Shown here piece by piece: positions 8,862-18,907 of a stretch of 64,000 nucleotides of DNA (the stretch's first letter is position 1; each line of letters opens with the position of its first letter). The stretch is from Lactobacillus huangpiensis (lineage in GTDB: Bacteria > Bacillota > Bacilli > Lactobacillales > Lactobacillaceae). The position numbers were made by a program, and so were the translations under genes. A model generated the notes under the pieces. It saw nothing but the letters and a program-made list of their open reading frames with translations. It was not told the origin of the DNA and searched no databases. The DNA is taken from positions 27,041 to 91,040 of the forward strand of contig NZ_BPPA01000008.1 of assembly GCF_019972815.1 (NCBI RefSeq). Direction: 5' to 3'.

Positions 8862-10056
8862 TAGCTCCTTTCAATTTACTATTCAACTTAACTTCAGCGA
8901 GTTGCTTCACTTCCAGAGCAAATTCAGGGTCTTGGGCTAAAGTATCAGTATAATCAGATTTTAAAGCCCAAATTTTGCTTATTTGAGCAAATTGTTCAGA
9001 ACTAAAAACTTCTTTTTCAGCCTGTTTAAAGTATTTTTGATCATTAGAAGCGATTTCTAAATTATCCCCATTAATAAACCTCACATCTACCAATTGTGAA
9101 TCGTGAGTCAGTTTTCTGGAAATCATTTGCCAAAAATCACTGTCTTGAACCAATTCTTTTTCTTTTTCATTCAAAAAATCAGCACCCTTAATTTGCAGAC
9201 AAAAATAAGTAGTTGATATGGCGGACAAACAATTAATAATCATATTTTCCAGTTCTGTTTTTGTCATTGGTTGTGTTAATTCAATTTCTTTTTTACTCCA
9301 TGTAATAGAATTAGTCTGCACAAAATGAATCTTAGTTTGTTTTGTTTGCTCATCAATAGTTCCTAAATAGCAACCTTTTGGGCCGGTTTCATTAATGTGA
9401 CGCCCTTGGATATTTCCCGGGTATACAATTAATGGCGTTTCGGACAAGACTTGTCTTAAGTGAATATGACCCAATGCAAAATAATTATAATTTAGATTTT
9501 GTAACTCACTCAAACTAAAAGGAGCATAAACATTTTGTGAACTTGCACCAGCTCTTTCCTGTGCGTGCATGATGCCAAAGGTATAACGATTGCTTTTAGC
9601 AGGAAACTGCGTTGCAAAGTCTTCATTAATATGATTTGCCAAATATGAAAAGCCTGTCACGTCATACTCAAAACCATTTTTTGTTTTATAAGAGACAGTT
9701 TCTACTTTTTCACCATTACCCAATAATTTGAAATATGGACTTTCAGCAACCAATAAGTCTTCCTTTGACATATGATCATGATTGCCAAAAATCATAATTA
9801 CCTGAATCTGCGCATTGACTAGTCGCTCAATTTCATGGGCGAAAAAAATTTGTACACTGGGAGTTGGCTTGAAACTATCAAAAGTATCCCCAGCAATTAA
9901 TACTAAATCTACCTTTTCTTTTAGAGCCAGATCTACAATTTTAGTTAAAGATTGCATTGGAGCTTTTTGAATCTGCTTAAAACTCTCAGATGGTAAAAAA
10001 GATAGCCCCAAAAATGGACTATCTAAATGTGCGTCAGCAAAATGGATAAATTTCAT
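8845..10056 (-). CDS. yhaO: YhaO-type metallophosphoesterase (SbcD-like DNA exonuclease)
   Basis: A 403-residue Mre11/SbcD-like enzyme. It has all phosphoesterase motifs: FADAHLDS (6-13), GDTFD (about 57-61), GNHDH (about 92-96), GIMHAQ and the HIH of ALGHIHLRQ. The C-terminal 150 residues form the partner-binding cap. Overlap with yhaN and their one-operon arrangement imply a nuclease-ATPase complex. It starts 2 bp after yheA. Confidence 0.92.
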   Translation of the reverse strand: MKFIHFADAHLDSPFLGLSFLPSESFKQIQKAPMQSLTKIVDLALKEKVDLVLIAGDTFDSFKPTPSVQIFFAHEIERLVNAQIQVIMIFGNHDHMSKEDLLVAESPYFKLLGNGEKVETVSYKTKNGFEYDVTGFSYLANHINEDFATQFPAKSNRYTFGIMHAQERAGASSQNVYAPFSLSELQNLNYNYFALGHIHLRQVLSETPLIVYPGNIQGRHINETGPKGCYLGTIDEQTKQTKIHFVQTNSITWSKKEIELTQPMTKTELENMIINCLSAISTTYFCLQIKGADFLNEKEKELVQDSDFWQMISRKLTHDSQLVDVRFINGDNLEIASNDQKYFKQAEKEVFSSEQFAQISKIWALKSDYTDTLAQDPEFALEVKQLAEVKLNSKLKGANDEIN

Positions 10057-10058
10057 TA

Positions 10059-10412
10059 TTATTTATTCCTAAGACCATCATAAAGGTCATTAATTGGCTT
10101 AGTAATTGCTTTTTGAACGTCGTCAATTGTTTTATACATACTTTGTTCAGCCTGCAAGAGTTTTAATATTTGTGCATTTTTTTGCACTTTTTCATTTAAT
10201 TTTTTATAATCCTCTTCTAGATCCTTAGGAAAATCTCTTCCCTCAGACTGTGAATTAATAATTTTTGTTTGCATTTCATCCATCTGTTTGAACAAAGCTG
10301 CACTTTCTTCATTGTTTTTAACTGCAGCAACGGCATCACTTAAAGCCTTAAATTCGTCAAGCTTTTGCAAATCGGTTGCTACTTGATTTGCTGAATCATA
10401 AATATTAATCAT
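10059..10412 (-). CDS. yheA: YlbF/YmcA-family protein (YheA type)
   Basis: A 117-residue all-helical protein with the family pattern of LKALSDAV-like, ALFKQMDEMQ and the C-terminal MYKTIDDVQKAI. It most resembles YheA, the free-standing member lacking the cysteines of the YlbF/YmcA/YaaT complex. Function is unknown. It is 14 bp downstream of the PBP gene and 2 bp upstream of yhaO, so it joins cell-wall synthesis to the Yha nuclease set in one transcription unit. Confidence 0.88.
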   Translation of the reverse strand: MINIYDSANQVATDLQKLDEFKALSDAVAAVKNNEESAALFKQMDEMQTKIINSQSEGRDFPKDLEEDYKKLNEKVQKNAQILKLLQAEQSMYKTIDDVQKAITKPINDLYDGLRNK

Positions 10413-10426
10413 ATTTTTCCTCCTAA

Positions 10427-12484
10427 TTAATGACCTAAAAGTCCTTTAATGTCATTATACCATTCATTAATTTTTTCTCCTGCTGAACCTAAGCCTTTTT
10501 CGATTTTATCACCAAAGCCCTTTGTCCAATCAGAACCAGCACCGTTACTTTGAATAATTTGCTTTGGTGCTTGTTCTTTAAATTGATTTTGAGCAGTATA
10601 TGGCAAAATTGCTTCCATTTCAGCTTTGTATAATCTGGTAATACCAGTTTCTGAAACTCCATGCATGAAGTGCTGCTGATTAGTACGGTCAAAGCCAACC
10701 CAAGTAGCTACCACAACGTCAGGAGTATAACCAACGATCCACTGATCTTTAGTACCAAAGCCATAAGAGTTTGGTACTTCAGTTGACCCAGTTTTACCCG
10801 CAACCCGATAACCGGCTGGTTGAGCCGATGTTCCAGTTCCGCCTGCAAAAACTCCCAATAACATGGTAGTCATTTCTTTAGCGGTATTTTCAGAGATAAT
10901 CCGATGCGTGCCTGTATCATGATTTTCAGCAATCACATTCCCACTAGCATCAGTAATCTTAGTGATGAAATAAGAGTTATTAGGCAAATTTCCCTTATTG
11001 GCAAAAGCTGAATATGCTCGAGCCATTTGGATTGGTGAAACACCTGTTGATAGCCCACCTAAAGCTAAAGCAAGATTTTGGTCTTCTTTTGGCACCTTGA
11101 TACCAAAATTATTAGCTGATTGAACTCCCTTAGATACCCCTATTCGATCTAATAGCCAAACTGCAGGAACATTTTTGCTCTGCGCCAAGGCAGAATACAT
11201 CGGGATTTTATCAGAATAGCCATTGTCAACGTTATGCGGTTGATAACCATTCTTACCAAAACGCTGCAGTTTATTAGAAAGCTGTGAATCATAGTGATAA
11301 CCTTGTTGAAGTGCTGGAGCATAAGAAACTATCGGCTTAATTGAAGAGCCTGGCTGTCTTTTCATTTGAGTCGCACGGTTATAGCCACGGAAAACATGTT
11401 TGCCTCGACCACCTACTACTGCTCTAACTGCACCTGTTGTAGGGTCCATTACCACTGATGCGCCTTGAGGTTTAGTACCATCAGTTGCGTTTTGCGGGAA
11501 CAGATAACCTTGGTCAAATTTTTGCTGCAGCTGACTTTGATAATTTTGATTAAGGGTTGTATATATCTTCAATCCCTTATTCATTACGTCTTCTTCTTTT
11601 AGACCATAGCGATTAATTGCTTCATCAACTACTGCGTCAAAGAAATAAGGGTAACGATACCCATCTTTATTATGATAAGTATCATGTAAAGTTAAACCAA
11701 TTTTTTGCTCACTTTTCGCCCTGGAACTTGATAATTTTTTATTATCAACCATTAGATTTAAAATCAGGTTTCTCCGAGACAAAGCATAGGACATATGGTC
11801 AATTGGGTTATATTTACTTGGATTACGCAAAATACCGGCTAAAGTTGCTCCTTCTCCGATTGTCAACTGACTGGCATTCTTGCCAAAATACTTTTGACTG
11901 GCATCTTCAACGCCCCATACACCATTGCCAAAATAAGCTTTATTAAGGTACATAGTCAATATGTCTTTTTTAGAATAAACGTGATTTATCTCGACAGCAA
12001 AGAAAAGCTCTTCAACTTTACGAGAGAATGTTTGCTTTTGAGTCAACAAAGCATTTTTAGCCAATTGTTGTGTGATAGTCGAACCACCACCAGATATTTG
12101 ACCACGATTAAGAACCAAGCCTAAAGCAGCTCTGCCCATGCCTTTGATACTAAAGCCTGGGTTCTTCCAGAAAGTACGATCTTCTGTTGATATAACTGCA
12201 TTTTTTACATTAGGTGAAATTTTATTATAGCCAACATAGGTGCCTTTTTGTGAGTATAGTGAACCAGATTTTTGGCTTCTATAATCGTAAATACCAGTTG
12301 TAGCTGATAATGATGCCTTTAAATTTGATATGTTTGAAGTTTTAACTTTAACGGTATAATAAGTACAAACCAATAACATCACGGTAAGCAAAATCAAAAT
12401 GATCCAGCGACCGATAAAAAAACGGTTATCAAAACGGTGCCATAGGCCACCTATCCCGTTTTTCTTTGGTTCATTGTTTTCCAT
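10427..12484 (-). CDS. Class A penicillin-binding protein (PBP1A family)
   Basis: A 685-residue bifunctional peptidoglycan synthase. It has a short cytoplasmic N-terminus and one transmembrane helix (about 26-46). The GT51 glycosyltransferase has EDRTFWKNPG (about 101) and QQLAKNALL. The transpeptidase has SSIKP (SxxK, about 382), SKN (about 435) and KTGST (about 563). The C-terminal tail has no extra PASTA domain. The operon continues into yheA-yhaONM. It is divergent from the rluA-family gene with 84 bp between starts. Confidence 0.93.
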   Translation of the reverse strand: MENNEPKKNGIGGLWHRFDNRFFIGRWIILILLTVMLLVCTYYTVKVKTSNISNLKASLSATTGIYDYRSQKSGSLYSQKGTYVGYNKISPNVKNAVISTEDRTFWKNPGFSIKGMGRAALGLVLNRGQISGGGSTITQQLAKNALLTQKQTFSRKVEELFFAVEINHVYSKKDILTMYLNKAYFGNGVWGVEDASQKYFGKNASQLTIGEGATLAGILRNPSKYNPIDHMSYALSRRNLILNLMVDNKKLSSSRAKSEQKIGLTLHDTYHNKDGYRYPYFFDAVVDEAINRYGLKEEDVMNKGLKIYTTLNQNYQSQLQQKFDQGYLFPQNATDGTKPQGASVVMDPTTGAVRAVVGGRGKHVFRGYNRATQMKRQPGSSIKPIVSYAPALQQGYHYDSQLSNKLQRFGKNGYQPHNVDNGYSDKIPMYSALAQSKNVPAVWLLDRIGVSKGVQSANNFGIKVPKEDQNLALALGGLSTGVSPIQMARAYSAFANKGNLPNNSYFITKITDASGNVIAENHDTGTHRIISENTAKEMTTMLLGVFAGGTGTSAQPAGYRVAGKTGSTEVPNSYGFGTKDQWIVGYTPDVVVATWVGFDRTNQQHFMHGVSETGITRLYKAEMEAILPYTAQNQFKEQAPKQIIQSNGAGSDWTKGFGDKIEKGLGSAGEKINEWYNDIKGLLGH

Positions 12485-12568
12485 TTTATCTGCTCCTTTA
12501 GAAACAACTAAAATTGTACCATATTAAAGGAAATTACCTTTATTTTCAAAAAGATTTAACAAATATTT

Positions 12569-13438
12569 ATGAGCTATTATTTTACCTTTAACTTTCCTAA
12601 AAATCTCAATCCATGTTCTGTAAATAATTTATTACGTCTATTACTGGTTCCCAGAAAATGGCGTCATTTTTTACGCGTTGAACGTAAAGTACAGATTAAT
12701 GGTAGTTATTATCATTTTAATCAAAAAGTAAAGCCAAATGATAAAGTTGAACTATGGCTCGATCACGTTGAAAGCAAGCAACATATTTATCCAGAAAGTG
12801 GTAAAATTCCGGAGGTTATTTACGAAAATGACAATCTCTTAATCATAAATAAACCTGCAGGGCAAAAGACGCATCCTAATTCAAATGAAACTAACACAGC
12901 TTTGAATGATTGTGCCACCTATTTAGGATTTTCCCCTTTTATCGTACATCGGCTAGACATGTTAACCAGTGGTCTGCTACTGGTTGCCAAAAACCCGGCT
13001 GTTGTTCCTATTTTAAATCGCGAATTAACCAGTAAACTTTTTCAGCGCGAGTATTTAGCTGTGATTAGTATTAATGAATCGATAGCTAACAGAGGAACAA
13101 TCGATTTGCCAATTGGCCATGACCCACTTGATCAGCGCAAACGCAAAATAATAAGCAATGGTCTAAAGTCAATCACACATTATCAGATTTTAAAGTATTT
13201 AGACAACAATACTGCTTTAGTTAAATTAGAACTAGAAACAGGAAGGACGCACCAAATTCGGGTTCATTTGGCTGCGATTGACTGCCCAATTGTGGGAGAT
13301 CCACTGTATAACCCCAACTTTAAAAATGAACAATTTTTGCATTTAACTGCGTATCAAATTTCTCTGAAAGTTCCCTTCACATTAGACAAACTGAAAGTAA
13401 AATTACCGTATAAAGATATTCCTCTACTGCAAAATTAA
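12569..13438 (+). CDS. RluA/RluD-family pseudouridine synthase
   Basis: A 289-residue RNA pseudouridine synthase with the catalytic motif HRLDMLTSGLLLVAKN (Asp near 129), GRTHQIRVHLA and the conserved VGDPLY. The N-terminus (about 1-75) fits an S4-like domain. The precise rRNA or tRNA target cannot be told from the sequence. The ribosome-binding site ahead of the ATG is weak. Confidence 0.9.
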   Translation: MSYYFTFNFPKNLNPCSVNNLLRLLLVPRKWRHFLRVERKVQINGSYYHFNQKVKPNDKVELWLDHVESKQHIYPESGKIPEVIYENDNLLIINKPAGQKTHPNSNETNTALNDCATYLGFSPFIVHRLDMLTSGLLLVAKNPAVVPILNRELTSKLFQREYLAVISINESIANRGTIDLPIGHDPLDQRKRKIISNGLKSITHYQILKYLDNNTALVKLELETGRTHQIRVHLAAIDCPIVGDPLYNPNFKNEQFLHLTAYQISLKVPFTLDKLKVKLPYKDIPLLQN

Positions 13439-13439
13439 A

Positions 13440-13475
13440 AAGACCGTTTGTCAAATGACCAACGATCTTCTTTAT
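13440..13475. terminator. Imperfect bidirectional terminator
   Basis: AAGACCGTTTGTCA pairs with TGACCAACGATCTT, with one mismatch and one wobble. It is followed by CTTTATTT on the plus strand and by a U-rich run on the minus strand. It separates the pseudouridine synthase gene from the convergent pip-oppA unit. The remaining stretch to 13616 shows nothing else. Confidence 0.65.
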
Positions 13476-13616
13476 TTAATTAAAAATTCTATAATGTAGT
13501 ACTTGAAGATTCAAATCAAGTAATTTTGCTAATAAATAATACTGTTAACCTATTTATCCAACAATTTTTAATAAATTCTAATTAAACAAAAGCTATTTAC
13601 TAAGTTTTCTGATAAT

Positions 13617-14531
13617 TTAATCACCCACGAAAGTACCAGCTTCTACTTCACGAATAAAATCTGCTACATGCTTATAATAAACATCAGGATTATCAACCAT
13701 GTGATGATGTCCTGCATTCGGTGTAGTAACTAAGCGTGAGTTAGGAATTTCACGTTGCATAATCTTTGCAGTCTCTAAAGGCATAGTATCTTCTTCACCA
13801 AAAGTCAAAAGGGTAGGCATTTTTATTTGCTTTAAGTACTTTCTAAAATGCCAATCTTTTAATTTACCTGTTACTACAAATTCATTATCACCTTGAAAGG
13901 CATGGTAAACAGGCAAACCACCAATACGCTTAATATGATATAGCTTGCATGGCTGTCGCCGATCAAGAAAGTTAATATTTAATATTTGAATATCCTCTTG
14001 GTAGCGTTTATTGTCATAGTCATTGTTTTCTTCACAATCACGCATAAAATCTATTTCTGATTGCGGGAAAATTTCTTGTCTACGACGGTTAATTGACTCA
14101 ATATAGTCATCAGTATCATCAACCATGGAAGAAATAATAGTCCCTTTTAGGTGTTGACCATATTTCACTGCATATTCTTGTGCAAGCAGGCCACCCCAAC
14201 TTTGTCCAATCAAGTAGCAATTATCAAGACCAAGTTTGGCACGAACTTCATCAACTTCATCAAGGAAGTATTCATAAGTTAAGTATTTGGCTGCAATTTC
14301 AGGATTATCATAATCCGGTTGATCTGAATAAAGAGAGCCTAACTGATCATACATAGTAACTTGAACATGTAGTCCCTGCTTTGCTAATTGGTCAGCAGCA
14401 TCTTCCCAATATTCATGATTTCCTCCTGGACCTCCATGAAGTGCCAATAAATGAATATCACCTTCACCTTGGGTACTTGTCCACAAATGATAGCCATTAT
14501 CTAAAGTTATAATTTTTGTTCCAGTTCTCAT
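13617..14531 (-). CDS. pip: Prolyl aminopeptidase / proline iminopeptidase (alpha/beta hydrolase)
   Basis: A 304-residue enzyme of the S33 family. It has the oxyanion motif HGGPGG (about 33-38), nucleophile elbow GQSWGG (Ser near 111), acid FGEEDTM (about 246) and histidine in NAGHHHMV (about 275). These enzymes release N-terminal proline from peptides and are common in lactobacilli using milk or plant peptides. It lies 19 bp downstream of the oligopeptide-binding protein gene, a sensible uptake-plus-peptidase pairing. Confidence 0.9.
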   Translation of the reverse strand: MRTGTKIITLDNGYHLWTSTQGEGDIHLLALHGGPGGNHEYWEDAADQLAKQGLHVQVTMYDQLGSLYSDQPDYDNPEIAAKYLTYEYFLDEVDEVRAKLGLDNCYLIGQSWGGLLAQEYAVKYGQHLKGTIISSMVDDTDDYIESINRRRQEIFPQSEIDFMRDCEENNDYDNKRYQEDIQILNINFLDRRQPCKLYHIKRIGGLPVYHAFQGDNEFVVTGKLKDWHFRKYLKQIKMPTLLTFGEEDTMPLETAKIMQREIPNSRLVTTPNAGHHHMVDNPDVYYKHVADFIREVEAGTFVGD

Positions 14532-14550
14532 TGAAATTTACAGCTTCTTT

Positions 14551-16317
14551 CTATTTAGTAAAACCTACTTCATTCCACAAAGGATGATTATTATTTTGTT
14601 TTGACGGCTTAAGCGAATAGCCGGAAATCTTGTCATTAACTGCAAAGATTTGATAGGAATTATCAACTGGAATAATATAAGCTTCGTCATTCATATATCT
14701 TTGCCATTCATGAAATTTTTTAACCCGATAGTCATGATTAAAAGCCTTTTGAGAATTTATTTCATCTAAAAGCTTATTATTTTTTGCAGTTACAAATCTT
14801 GTCATGTTAAAAGGTGCTGATTCACTATAATATGGATGTGGAGAAGGTTCAGTAGGTGTTGACCAACCAGCCAGATACATGTCGACGCCTTTATTATCAT
14901 GTTGTAATTTATCATAGAAAGAATTGTGTTCAATTAAACGACCCGTGGACAATTGTACATTAAGTCCAACTTTATGCCATTGTTGCAAGTAGTTTTGAAC
15001 TATTGGCTCCTGAGTAGTATCTCCACTCATAGCTGCAAAATGAATTACCAAAGGTTTGCCATTCGGCTGAACGCGCCACTTTCCTTTTTTCTTGTAACCC
15101 GCTTTATCCAGAATTTGATTTGCCTTTTTTAAGTCGTAATTATATCCTTTCTCAGTTTTATCAAAGTAATCACCAAACTTTTCTGGAACCAAAGTTTTTA
15201 CTCTAAATGTTAAACCATATGTATAACGCTTATTAACCGCATCAACATTCATAGCATAACCTATTGCCTGCCTTAAAGCCTTATTATTCATCTTAGCATT
15301 AGGATTCATAACATTCTTGCTCTTCTCAGCATCCCATTTTCCTACTTTAAAGCCTAAATAATGATAAGCAATTGGGATTTGGGCAATGAAGTTCACGTTT
15401 TTGGTATTTTTAACTTGTGGCCACTGGGTATTAATTACAGGAATAATATCAAATTTATGACTTTTAATTGCTTGAGAAGCAGAATTAGGAGATACCACTG
15501 AAATAACAACTTTATCTAATTTTGGTTTCCCTCTCCAGTAATATTTGTTCGGTACCCAGGTTGCAGATTGCCCTCTAACTAGTTTTTCAATCCTAAACGG
15601 TCCGAAAAATAACGGATTTTTCCTGATCTTATCTGAAGACTTTAATTTAGCAAAAGGAATATCTTTTAAATAATGATAAGGTTCAACTGCTTCCCAAAGC
15701 GAACGACTTCCTGCATTTGACATACTTGGATTTAAAGCTGAGCAGTGTAAAACAACTTTACGGCCATTTTCTCCATCAGGCATTTCAATTCCAGAAATAG
15801 TTTTAGCTTTGCCTTCGTGATATTCTTTTAAGCCCTTTAAGACTTCAAACTGACTGCTATACCGCGGACAAGCTGTATCTTTGTTAGCCAAAATCTCATA
15901 CGCATATTCGAAATCTTTGGCAACTACCTGTTTACCGTCAGACCATCTAACGCCCTTTTTAATATTGATTGTGATCGTCTTATTTTTAGGATCTAATTTA
16001 CGTGTAGCTGGACCTTTATCAGTGACACCATATTGATCATCACTATCGAATAAAGTTTCTTGACCGGGAGCTGCAACCATTGAGTCAAGGTCTTCAGAGG
16101 AAAGTTCTTGTGAAAAAATACCTGAAAAGGGTGTATCTGTAACAACTGCAACTTTCACAGTTCCACCATCTTTAACATTCTTTTTAGGAGCTTCAACAGG
16201 AAATTTTTTCACTGTCTTAGTGTCATCACTATTGTTAGCACTTTTAGCACAGGCTGCCAGTGTTATGGTGGCTAGACTCAAAATGCCAGCAGAAGCAAGC
16301 TTACTTCTTTTTTTCAT
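14551..16317 (-). CDS. oppA: Oligopeptide ABC transporter substrate-binding lipoprotein
   Basis: A 588-residue SBP_bac_5 family protein. It has a basic N-terminus MKKRSK, hydrophobic signal and lipobox ITLAAC. Family landmarks are NIKKGVRWSDGKQVVAKDFEY and, later, NNKALRQAIGYAMNVD and NPSAY-like repeats. It binds peptides outside the membrane for an Opp permease whose other genes are not nearby. The ATG has GAGTGA upstream. It is an orphan oppA paired with pip. Confidence 0.9.
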   Translation of the reverse strand: MKKRSKLASAGILSLATITLAACAKSANNSDDTKTVKKFPVEAPKKNVKDGGTVKVAVVTDTPFSGIFSQELSSEDLDSMVAAPGQETLFDSDDQYGVTDKGPATRKLDPKNKTITINIKKGVRWSDGKQVVAKDFEYAYEILANKDTACPRYSSQFEVLKGLKEYHEGKAKTISGIEMPDGENGRKVVLHCSALNPSMSNAGSRSLWEAVEPYHYLKDIPFAKLKSSDKIRKNPLFFGPFRIEKLVRGQSATWVPNKYYWRGKPKLDKVVISVVSPNSASQAIKSHKFDIIPVINTQWPQVKNTKNVNFIAQIPIAYHYLGFKVGKWDAEKSKNVMNPNAKMNNKALRQAIGYAMNVDAVNKRYTYGLTFRVKTLVPEKFGDYFDKTEKGYNYDLKKANQILDKAGYKKKGKWRVQPNGKPLVIHFAAMSGDTTQEPIVQNYLQQWHKVGLNVQLSTGRLIEHNSFYDKLQHDNKGVDMYLAGWSTPTEPSPHPYYSESAPFNMTRFVTAKNNKLLDEINSQKAFNHDYRVKKFHEWQRYMNDEAYIIPVDNSYQIFAVNDKISGYSLKPSKQNNNHPLWNEVGFTK

Positions 16318-16494
16318 AAAAATCACTCATTTCATTATATTTTATTCATATTACTAATAAATTTTTCATTTATGTCAAATCGTATAATCATATATTTTAA
16401 AGGAGTATTTAAAAGAATTTTTATTTAGTGTAAAATAACAAATGCTTCTGTATAATTTTAATATGGAAAAAATAAATATAGAAAGAGTTAGAAA

Positions 16495-17868
16495 GTGAAT
16501 ATGAACAAGCAAAAAATTGCCGATTTAGCTCAAAAAGCTATTAATACTTTTAATTTACCCAGTTTAGGAATTGGTGTTTATCACAAAGGTGAAAGCTTTA
16601 GTCATGTATATGGTCAAGCTGAGCAAGACAATCTTTATCCTTTAGCTTCAATTTCCAAAACATTTTTTGCTACTGCCGTTTGTCAATTGGCTGATGAAGG
16701 TAAGATAAATCTAGATGATCCTTTAAAAAAGTCTTGGCCTGAGCTTAAGCTAGAAGATAAATATGCTGAAGATCATTTAACATGGAGGGACGCCCTTAGT
16801 CATCAAAGTGGCTTACCAGCTCACGATCTGATGCGTTTTACTAATATGAACAAGCATGACCTTTCTTTAAAAGAAAAAGCTGAACACGTTGGTCATTTAA
16901 AGCCTAACCATGAATTACGTTATAAAATGCAATACAGCAACCTGGTCTTTGCTTTAGCCACCTATGCTTTTGAACAAGCAATTGGTGAAGATTACGGTAC
17001 CTATGAGCACCAGCATTTACTCGAACCCCTTAAGTTAACTAGAACTTATATTAACCATCATGAAGCACCAAGAGAAGATATAGTTAAACCATATATTAGA
17101 GACAATGGAATTACAGAAGAGGTTCCTTTTATTGCACCTGGTAAAGTTGGTGGTGCCAGCAGTATGCTCTCATCTATTTCGGATTTGCTTACCTGGGCTG
17201 AATACCAGTTAAAATTGCAAAAAGAAAACAAAAACAACGCAATAGCTGAACACTTTTTGCCTCAATCTATTATGGCTCCAAGCCGTGCCTACGGTGGTGC
17301 TAATTTTGGTGCTTATGGTTTAGGTATGATGATGGAAGATTACCGCGGACACAAATACTTTTACCATAGTGGTTCATACATTGGTTACTGCTCTTTCATG
17401 GGCTTTGTTCCAGATCTTGATTTAGCTTTTGTTTCAACCACAAATATGGATTCAACAGATGCAATTTTTGCATTGGCATATCAAACCATAGATGATACTT
17501 TAGGTATTTCGGATACGGATTGGACTAGCAAAATCAAACAGATCGTTGATCAAAAATTAGCAACCCGTGAAGAAAACATTGCCAATCTTAAAGGAAAATC
17601 ACCCGAAAATTTTGCGGCTAAAGATAATCTTTTAGGAGATTATGAAAACCCAGGCTACGGCTTAATTACGCTAAATGAAAAAGATGGTAATTTAACAGTT
17701 ACAATTGGCAAGTGGGATTATCCTGTTATTGTTAATGAAAAAGGTAAAATGTATGTGGAAGAAAGATTGTATCAGCATGAGCTTTTACCAATTGAAATTC
17801 ATCAAAATCAAGTTTTGCTTTGGACAGAGCGCGCACTTAATGAACCAACTACTTTCACAAAGTTATAA
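16495..17868 (+). CDS. Serine hydrolase of the beta-lactamase/class C-like family
   Basis: 457 residues. It has SISK (SxxK, about 51-54), YSN (about 147-149) and HSG (about 291-293), the three motifs of class C beta-lactamase-like D-amino-acid peptidases and esterases. A C-terminal beta domain (about 370-457) resembles the DUF3471-like lid of such proteins. No signal peptide, so it is probably cytoplasmic. Start is either GTG with GAAAGAG seven bases upstream or ATG two codons later. Substrate unknown. It is divergent from oppA. Confidence 0.82.
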   Translation: MNMNKQKIADLAQKAINTFNLPSLGIGVYHKGESFSHVYGQAEQDNLYPLASISKTFFATAVCQLADEGKINLDDPLKKSWPELKLEDKYAEDHLTWRDALSHQSGLPAHDLMRFTNMNKHDLSLKEKAEHVGHLKPNHELRYKMQYSNLVFALATYAFEQAIGEDYGTYEHQHLLEPLKLTRTYINHHEAPREDIVKPYIRDNGITEEVPFIAPGKVGGASSMLSSISDLLTWAEYQLKLQKENKNNAIAEHFLPQSIMAPSRAYGGANFGAYGLGMMMEDYRGHKYFYHSGSYIGYCSFMGFVPDLDLAFVSTTNMDSTDAIFALAYQTIDDTLGISDTDWTSKIKQIVDQKLATREENIANLKGKSPENFAAKDNLLGDYENPGYGLITLNEKDGNLTVTIGKWDYPVIVNEKGKMYVEERLYQHELLPIEIHQNQVLLWTERALNEPTTFTKL

Positions 17869-17874
17869 ATAAAA

Positions 17875-17948
17875 AGCTAAACTTTAATAATTAAAGTTTA
17901 GCTCAAAATTATTTTTAACAGATCAGTCTTACAAAAGACTGGTTTTTT
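17875..17948 (+). terminator. Two stacked hairpins after the serine hydrolase
   Basis: The first hairpin (17875-17903) has perfect 14-base arms AGCTAAACTTTAAT/ATTAAAGTTTAGCT but no T run. The second (17924-17941, CAGTCTT/AAGACTG) is followed by six T and is the likely terminator. It abuts the stop of the convergent hydrolase gene. Confidence 0.8.
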
Positions 17949-18726
17949 ATTTTATATGCGAACTAATCCAAGGCACGACCTTACCAATAACTTCATTAAG
18001 TTTGGTAAAATCACCAGTTTCAACATTGTAAGTATGGTTCGCATTTTCAACAGTAAACGAATCTACGTTATCCATGTGACAGTTTTTAATAAAATTCAGA
18101 CTGATATTTGGATCCAAAGTGGGATCGCTGGTACATACTTCAACTAAAATTGGATTTTTAAAATTTTTAATGTTGTCATTCAAAGTTGTTTTCAATTCAT
18201 CAAAGAACCTATGATATACCAGTTCAACACCACCGCTACTGGTATGAACAATGCAGTAACCTAAATTATCCATTTGAAATTTATCATATGCCATTTCAAG
18301 AGGCTCAGAAGTATTGATAGCGCCATTTAGAGAAACTATAATTTTTGCTGGTAACCTCGAACAAGTAAATACTAAGCGACCACCAAGGCTATGACCTAAA
18401 AGTCCAACGTTATTTTCTTCAACATATGGTAAAGACTGCAAATATTTAAAACTCGCTTTAACCTCATCCGTCATCACTTTCATGCCATAATTTTCTCTTG
18501 AATAAAGGTTCTCTCCCATACTGCACAAGTCAATTCTCGCTGCAACGATCCCGGCCTCTACAATTTTTTTGCTAATTCTTGCTAACATATGATTATCATT
18601 ATTCCTGGAAGACATGAAACCATGGATCATCAATACAGCAGGAAATTTTTCTCCTTCATTTGGAATATCAACTTGTATTGGCACCTCATGGTCGATGCAA
18701 TTCAAAAACCTTAACTCTTCACGCAC
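17947..18726 (-). CDS. Alpha/beta hydrolase (esterase-like)
   Basis: A 259-residue alpha/beta hydrolase. It has oxyanion HGFMSSRNND (about 36-45), nucleophile elbow GHSLGG (Ser near 113), a probable acid in TSDPTLDP and histidine in ENANHTYN. The arrangement recalls the feruloyl/cinnamoyl esterase group of lactobacilli, but the sequence does not identify the substrate. It is monocistronic, flanked by terminators and a roughly 180-bp upstream gap. Confidence 0.82.
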   Translation of the reverse strand: MREELRFLNCIDHEVPIQVDIPNEGEKFPAVLMIHGFMSSRNNDNHMLARISKKIVEAGIVAARIDLCSMGENLYSRENYGMKVMTDEVKASFKYLQSLPYVEENNVGLLGHSLGGRLVFTCSRLPAKIIVSLNGAINTSEPLEMAYDKFQMDNLGYCIVHTSSGGVELVYHRFFDELKTTLNDNIKNFKNPILVEVCTSDPTLDPNISLNFIKNCHMDNVDSFTVENANHTYNVETGDFTKLNEVIGKVVPWISSHIK

Positions 18727-18836
18727 TTCAATTATCTCCTTAAATATATCTTTTTAATTTAATAATATAAAATATATTATACTGCTATTTTTTCCAGGTA
18801 AATATCAAAATAATATATAGCTTTGCGACTACACAG

Positions 18837-18882
18837 AAAAAAAGTCTACAAACTTTTGAAACAAAATTTCAATGTTGTAGAC
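18837..18882 (-). terminator. Terminator of the PTS-aldolase operon
   Basis: Read on the minus strand, GTCTACAA and TTGTAGAC form an 8-bp outer stem. An inner TTGAAA/TTTCAA stem lies inside it, and seven U follow. It lies 26 bp after the aldolase stop. Confidence 0.88.
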
Positions 18883-18907
18883 CCTCTACAATTGTTAATA
18901 CTAAAAT

